From the NCBI GenBank assembly GCA_003427395.1, contig BFEA01000301.1:1177523-1224867 (forward strand): a stretch of DNA of 47,345 nt. Reading direction: 5' to 3'. A model generated the notes under the pieces. It was given only the letters and a program-made list of their open reading frames with translations. It had not been told where the DNA came from and ran no database searches. Below are positions 42,178 to 47,345 of this stretch, piece by piece; the first letter of the stretch is position 1, and every line of letters starts with the position of its first letter. Origin of the DNA: Chara braunii. Its lineage: Eukaryota > Streptophyta > Charophyceae > Charales > Characeae. Both the position numbers and the translations under genes were made by a program.

Positions 42178-43430
42178 TGTGTTACATCTTCAACGCCACA
42201 CGGGTCCTACCAAACCCGACTTAGAGCCAGAGGGACACAGCAGGGCCTAAAGGCCCGGACTTGGGGTATAGCAGGCCGTAAAGGCTTGAGTTTTGGACCA
42301 GACCCGACGGGCAGGCCCAAACAACATTACCATTTGGGCCTGGCGGCGCTTTTGAGGCTGCCGCCCGCCGGTCTGATCTGAACCGTCGATCTTGACGGTT
42401 CAGGTCACAGCCAGGCCTCGCAGCATTGAGGCCGGCCTCTTGGCCACCGGTACTTATACCGGTACCAGCCTCATTGTGAGGCATCGAGCACTGGGATGCT
42501 GCTGAAGCCCCAGTCGTTCGGTTCAGCANCTTGGCCACCGGTACTTATACCGGTACCAGCCTCATTGTGAGGCATCGAGCACTGGGATGCTGCTGAAGCC
42601 CCAGTCGTTCGGTTCAGCAGAGCAGCGTTAGCGTAGGAGCGAGGCAGCATCAGCGGCAGCAGCGCGAGTTAGCGCAGCAGCAGCGGCGAGACAGGAGCGA
42701 GGCAGCAGACCTCAGCAGTACGGCGGCCATAGCCACGACCTGCAGTCGGACTACAGCGAAGCAGGTACCCGGAGGCGAGGAGATCTTCTCCTCCCTCCAC
42801 GGCTACCAGCTCTCCCCTCCTCATCTCCTCCTCCTCTACCATCTCTTCCTCCTTCTTCTTCTTCTTCTTCTTCTTCTTCTTCTTCTTCAGACTTCATCTT
42901 CTTCTTCTTCAGACTGGATACTTGATACTTGATACTAGTTGAACAGAGATCAGTGTTGGCCTTCGGTGGTAAGAGGCTGTGGTACTTACCGGGTTCGAGA
43001 CTTGGAGATTGTTGGGGATGATACTCGGCTGCATCACAGATTGGACACCGGTTACATTAGGACTCAGTATCTCCGACATTGGTGACTTATTGTCCGCGAC
43101 ATTTGATCTTGTTCGATGACATTTTGAATTACCATATCGGTGACCTACTGGTTTTCTATCTCGGTGACATCTGGTGCTACCTACATCTCCCACCTCCTTC
43201 GTCTCTCCTCCCACCTCTCATTTGTGAATGCGTGTACGGGATCTGGGCATCGTCTATGCTTGGCCCAGACCCCACCATCTCACGATTGTTTGTGTGTGGA
43301 GTGATATCTGTGTGAGTCAGTCTATGTGAGTCAGTCCATTGTCAGACTTCTGCTGCATACATGCTCATCCTAAATTGGTTGATCTTTGGTTCTGCCCCAT
43401 ACTCGTTGAAGTCTTCACGAGTATGCAACA
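42178..43430 (+). repeat. 3' LTR of element C
   Basis: TGTGTTACATCTTCAACGCC ... GTATGCAACA, homologous to 34246-35473. It contains an extra 90-bp copy (42439-42528 repeated at 42531-42619) separated by one unknown base, which is probably an assembly error. The CTTCTT tract (42850-42890) is longer than in the 5' LTR. A stretch near 35305-35365 of the 5' LTR is missing here. Confidence 0.9.
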
Positions 43431-43517
43431 GTTGCTAAGCGAAGATACATTCCCGTTTGACAGAGAGAGAGAGAGGCCCGGGGCGTTATGCCCAGGGCCC
43501 TGCGCACAGTGCGCGAG

Positions 43518-43608
<91 letters not shown>

Positions 43609-43609
43609 N

Positions 43610-43687
<78 letters not shown>

Positions 43688-43908
43688 CACGCGCGCGCGC
43701 GCGCACACACACACATACTGCAAATGTACCACAAATAAACAACGATTCTTTCACGAATAATGCGGAAGATACATTCCCATTTGCAGTACCATTTGTGCAC
43801 AAAGAGAATGAATCTTCCGTGTTATTCACGTCAAATTCATGCTCTTTGTGGGGGGCGGGGAGAGCGAGAGACCCTGCGAACTGCACGGGGCGCTACGTGC
43901 AGAAAAAA

Positions 43909-43942
<34 letters not shown>

Positions 43943-44060
43943 ACGCACGCACACACACACACACACTCTCCTCTTCTCTCTCTCACACACACACACACAC
44001 TCTCTCCTCTCTCTCTATCTATCTATCTCTCCCCCCCCTCCTCCCTGCCCGTCTATTTCA
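43431..44060. repeat. Microsatellite block: (GA)n, (CT)n, (GC)n, (CA)n
   Basis: (CT)n runs from 43521 to 43685 with one unknown base at 43609, followed by (GC)n and (CA)n. Further CT/CA tracts lie at 43910-44045. The non-repeat seed GAAGATACATTCCC(G/A)TTTG occurs at 43441 and 43767, each followed by GAGAGA and a CT tract, so the block is a diverged duplication. Open frames of Ser-Leu or Arg-Glu repeats across it are artefacts. Confidence 0.9.
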
Positions 44061-44306
44061 CGTGATTTCTTTCTTTTTTTTATTTCTCGCACGGCCATCC
44101 TCGTGTAGCAAGTTTAAGGGCTCGTGTTGCAAGTTTCAGGGGTCGGCCTACTAGATCACGATGGCTAGCAGCGCCAACCAAGAGAAGGCCTGTGTTGGCT
44201 CGTACTTTTTTTAATCGCAGGGCATTCCAGGCCCGGCAAGGGAAGGGTCAAAAGTACTAGTGGCTTCAATGGAAAAAACGGATCACAACAGATCAAAGCT
44301 CACACG

Positions 44307-44712
44307 TGGTTAACCGGGGGTGTTTTATCCGTCGAATTTTGCACTGAAACTGCCGTACTGCCCTGATTTTTTTTCTTTTTCTTTTTGTGTGATATGTAGG
44401 TGCTTCAGGGTATGTCATGTGTTACCTGAAGCTCATGTAGAAGCACCCACTGCTTAATCTGTTATCTTAGCGGGAATTCTCTTAAAATTGGGAACTTTGT
44501 CCAGTTCTGACATTTTTGGATCACTAATGAAAAAGTTGGCATTTCGGTGGATTCGTTGGACACTTCACTTCATTTTCACTCAAAGGTGTTTTTGTGTTAG
44601 GGTTTTTTATTGTTTTTGTGTTCTTTTTTCCGTTTTCTTTGGCCTGTTTGTTTTTTTGATGTACACCGAAACTGTCGACGAGAACAGCAAATTTTCAGCC
44701 CCCGGTTAACCA
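44307..44712. mobile_element. MITE candidate with 14-bp terminal inverted repeats
   Basis: TGGTTAACCGGGGG at 44307-44320 is the exact reverse complement of CCCCCGGTTAACCA at 44699-44712. The 406 bp between are AT-rich and non-coding, with an internal hairpin GCTTCAGGGTA ... TACCTGAAGC near 44401-44432. Near each end, GAAACTG or its complement also recurs. I see no clear target duplication, so the class is open. Confidence 0.5.
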
Positions 44713-44839
44713 TGTCCTTGTGATAACAGACCACAGACAGCAGCAAGGGCTCTTGTTGGGCCATCCTCACAAGGAGGGGAGGAAAGGTAGACCACACCCA
44801 CAATGTCAGCCTGGGGTCATTCAACCCAGCCAGTTGAGA

Positions 44840-45400
44840 TCAGCGACCCAATCCTGCTAGTCCCCTCCCAACTAGTCTCTCCTCCCCATCCCCCCCCATA
44901 GAGGAAACAGCATGAAATCCGTAGCACCAAAACTGGCAGTCTTCGCAGTCAGATGCATGCACCCACCGAGTGTATGGCAAATGATTCTTTTGTTTCTCTT
45001 TTCTTTTCAACATGTGTACACTGTTTTTGTTGTCCAAATTTGTTGTCCAAAGGCTAACTGATTTTGCTACATACAAGTCATTGCATTTGGGCGCAATTAC
45101 GCCCGTAATCTGCATGCATCTGACCGAAATTATCAATGCAGAGCACACTCACACAGAAGCTCTTTTGACTTAGCTCTGGAAGTGATGGCGGTCAGATGCA
45201 TCCTTCAAGGTGGGTGTAGGAGAGGGGGGGGTTCCAACAGGTGGATGGCGATTTTGCTAGAAGACATTATATCTAGGCGCAATTACACCCCTCATCCGGA
45301 TTCATCTGACTGCAATTCTCTACCGAGCGCATCCACACTGGACCTCACACTCAAACTTCTTCGGCTCTTGAGATTGCAGTCGAATGCAACCGCTGGGAGG
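44840..45400. repeat. Inverted-repeat pairs around a GCAATTAC / CATCTGAC motif
   Basis: GGCGCAATTACGCCC...CATCTGACCG (45090-45126) recurs as GGCGCAATTACACCC...CATCTGACTG (45277-45312), about 187 bp apart. Each is followed by an inverted copy: ATGCATCTGACCG pairs perfectly with CGGTCAGATGCAT at 45189-45201, and GACTGCAA with TTGCAGTC near 45374. A further direct copy, GCAGTCAGATGCATGC, is near 44945. Non-coding. Confidence 0.6.
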
Positions 45401-45544
45401 CATAAAAGCACCCATATACAATGCAGGAAAAGTGCTGGCCTGAGCACTCTCTCACCATCTCCATTGTGATGCGCACAACTGCTTCCCAGACAGAAAAAGA
45501 AAGGGGGAAAAACGAATGCCCCTGAAAAGAAAAAAACAAAGTTT

Positions 45545-45625
45545 AGCGGCCTCGTTGAGTTAGGAAGGCACACAAGTGGCATTGACGAGGTCATGGGTTC
45601 AATCCCCATTCACCTCATGTACCTT
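45545..45625 (+). ncRNA. tRNA-like or SINE-like segment
   Basis: GGGTTCAATCCCC (about 45596-45608) forms a canonical TpsiC arm (ATGGG-TTCAATC-CCCAT) and fits the RNA polymerase III B box GGTTCRANNCC. The stem extends outward as GAGGT/ACCTC. Upstream, TTAGCGGCCTCGTTGAGTTAGG at 45542-45563 is a loose A-box match at a plausible distance. No full cloverleaf with an anticodon arm can be folded by eye, so a tRNA relic or tRNA-derived SINE is likelier than a tRNA gene. Confidence 0.35.
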
Positions 45626-45751
45626 CCTGGGAAGAATTGGAATCCGCCGGCGAGAGGTAGGTCGTTGGCCCCCCTAATCGGCATTAAGCAGAGACTGCTG
45701 ATGTTCGTAGGGGAAGGGGACAGACCGGAGCAGAGGCGCAGAGACTGGTCC

Positions 45752-47345
45752 TGTGGCATACTGCGTAGCCACACGGGCCCTGCAGGGCCCGTCCCGCATT
45801 TTCAGCCTAAAAGTCTAAAACTTAGGGCTTACAGGCGCCGGTCGTTTCAGCCTGAAAGCTGCTGCAGGCCCTATTCCGTTTCAGCCCATTTCTGGGCCTT
45901 TCAGGCCCAGAGGCTTTTCAGCCTGAAACGGACGGCCATTTTCAGGCTCTCATTGTGATCGACCTAGCTAAGACTCAGGCACGAAAACAGGGTTTCGGAA
46001 CAGGCCAGAAATAGCCTGTTCCCCAAGCGCTGCAGTAGTCTTCAGCGCTAGGCAGTAGTCTTCAGCGTTAGCTGTAGTCTTCGGCGCTGGGCGCCCATAG
46101 CTGTAGAGGTAGTCTTCAGCGCTAGGCACTAGTAGGTGGTAGTAGTTGCAGTGGAGGGAGATGGCTGGCGGAGGCCAGCGGTACTTACCTGTGGCGCCAT
46201 AGCTCCAGCTCCGTCTTCGAGGTACCTGCATCAAGGCGCCAACTTCACAGGTTAGTACTGGACACAGAGAGAGAGAGAGAGTTCTTCTTCTTCCTCCTCT
46301 ATTTCCACCATCTCTTCTTCCCCTCTCACCACCTGACTTCTCACAGCTGATTTCTGAGTTTTGCTCATGGAATGAATGTGTGGCATGCTACGCGCCACAC
46401 AGGCCCTGCAGGACCCGACCAGGCAAAAGTAAGGGCCCTCCAGGCCCTGTGACGTTTCAGCCTAAAAAGGCCCCTCCAGGCCCCGAGTCTTTTTAGCCTG
46501 AAAAGGAGGGCCAAATCTTAGGCCCTCATCAAGTCGACCTCCCCTGAAACTTAGTGTCAGACCAGGGATAAGCGCAGGCCACTTTTAGGCCCTCATCAAG
46601 TCGACCTCCCCTGAAACTTAGGTGCCAGACCAGGGATAAGCGCAGGCCATTCTTAGGGCCGTTTCAAGACAACCATTTTTCAGCGCCAGGGTCTGGCACT
46701 ATTCAACATGGGCAAGAGCAGCCTCCTAGCCGGACCAGCACTATAACGGACCGGTCCGCCAGGCATTTAGGCAGGTAGTTCATAGGGACTTACCATGCAC
46801 TTCACGAGCAGGAGGCAGGAGGCAGTCTTCAGGATTCGGCAGCAGCACTCTAGAGGAGCGTTGCAGTAGAAGTAGTAGCGTTAGCAGTAGTCTCAGCGCT
46901 AGGCGCTATTAGGAGCTGAAGTAGCGTTGGAGAGATAGTGTTACATGCAGCGCCTGCACACGCAGGCCATTTTCCAGGCCTGCGTCCTTCAGGGCGAAAG
47001 CCTGAACTTCAGGCCGAAAGCCTGAATTTCAGGCGGCCTGAATTTCAGGCCGAAAGCCTGAAGTCCAGGGCTTACAGGCCCCATGTCGGTTCAGCCCGAA
47101 AGCCTGAATTCCAGGGCCTATCCCAGTGTCGTTTCAGACTAAAAATGGCAACAGCCTTTTTAGCCTGAAACGAAGGGCCATTTTCGGTCGTTCATCAGAA
47201 CGACCGGCCCTGAAACTCAGGCACCGAACCAGGGTTTCGGGAACAGGCTAAGCCTGTTCCCACGCCAGCCTCAGCAGGCTGCTGCACGCCAGCCCCTGGC
47301 ACACTTCGGCATTGGCAAGAGCAGCCTCCTCGGCCTGGCTCGCCC
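45752..47345. repeat. Three successive LTR-like units rich in CCTGAA/TTCAGG palindromes
   Basis: Units start at 45752 (TGTGGCATACTGCGTAGCCACAC), 46379 (TGTGGCATGCTACGCGCCACAC) and about 46939 (TGTTACATGCAGCGCCTGCACAC). The third is cut by the window end. Each continues with GC-rich sequence full of TTTCAGCCTGAAA-type palindromes, then CAGGGTYTCGG or CAGGGATAAGC, and all or some share GTAGTCTTCAGCGCTAGGC and GGCAAGAGCAGCCTCCT. The openings resemble the first bases of the LTR of C (TGTGTTACATC...CGCCACACGGG). They could be solo or truncated LTRs of a related family. No PBS or coding region is seen between them. Confidence 0.6.

Larger units (their letters stand above)
34246..43430 (+). mobile_element. 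LTR retrotransposon C (Ty3/gypsy, chromovirus-like)
   Basis: Two LTRs (34246-35473, 42178-43430), PBS at 35478, leader with a probable intron, gag, PR, RT, a truncated RNase H and a long integrase, and a PPT at 42167-42177. Total length is 9185 bp. No target-site duplication is visible: the left flank is (GA)n and the right flank GTTGC. It is the best preserved element in the window, but it has several stops, a mutated RT active site and a deletion in RNase H, so it is not autonomous. Confidence 0.9.

Noticed and set aside
43521-43685. Long Ser-Leu or Arg-Glu repeat protein over the CT/GA tract
   Set aside because: A dinucleotide repeat is open in all frames on both strands; there is no start context, domain or flanking coding signal.
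45968-46234. Minus-strand 88-codon frame
   Set aside because: It is built from repeats of GTAGTCTTCAGCGCTAGG in the LTR-like unit, and no protein family is recognised.

Overview
This is a repeat-dominated piece of a eukaryotic nuclear genome, and I see no intact host gene in it. The content is plant-lineage in character: three Ty3/gypsy LTR retrotransposons of the order PR-RT-RNase H-integrase, with chromodomain-like C-terminal tails (chromovirus type) and primer-binding sites resembling the initiator-Met tRNA complement. There are also long GA/CT microsatellites, satellite DNA, a decayed LINE fragment and a MITE candidate. The gag and pol sequences read to me like repeat families of charophyte algae such as Chara. 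That is recollection-based inference, not a database result. Scattered Ns, an unresolved gap and a leftover library adapter show that this is a draft short-read assembly.

Layout. 1-560: G-rich minisatellite of about 54 bp. 1355-1738 and 20132-21075: the two halves of one satellite array of about 172 bp. The array is split by LTR retrotransposon B (1739-20131), which is itself split by LTR retrotransposon A (3421-12638). This is a three-layer nest: satellite, then B, then A. Element A carries LTRs, a PBS, a gag interrupted by 215-bp repeats, and PR-RT-RNase H-integrase, all with many stops and frameshifts. Element B has its gag at 13394-15536 and its pol at about 15780-19170, also broken, with a catalytic Glu to Lys change in integrase.

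21076-29980: no convincing gene. The region holds a homopurine tract, a diverged 1.08-kb tandem duplication, short minisatellites, a LINE reverse-transcriptase remnant near 27.3 kb, and a synthetic Nextera mate-pair junction (26322-26359) flanked by a perfect 91-bp duplication. 29990-33665 is the least explained stretch. It is a succession of short diverged repeat families, several built around inverted repeats. The most striking is a seven-copy array (31305-31914) in which the loop is conserved while the stem arms change in a compensatory way.

34246-43430: LTR retrotransposon C, with full LTRs, PBS, PPT, a likely intron in the leader, a gag with an intact zinc knuckle, a reverse transcriptase whose YxDD box is YLND, and a long integrase ORF with intact DDE and HHCC residues. 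43431-47345: CT/GA microsatellites, a 406-bp MITE candidate with 14-bp terminal inverted repeats, inverted-repeat pairs, a tRNA-like/SINE-like B box, and three successive LTR-like units packed with CCTGAA/TTCAGG palindromes.

Functionally, the window is a record of nested transposition and decay. The retroelement proteins would once have acted together: Gag as capsid, PR for maturation, RT and RNase H for copying, and integrase for insertion. None of the three elements looks autonomous now.
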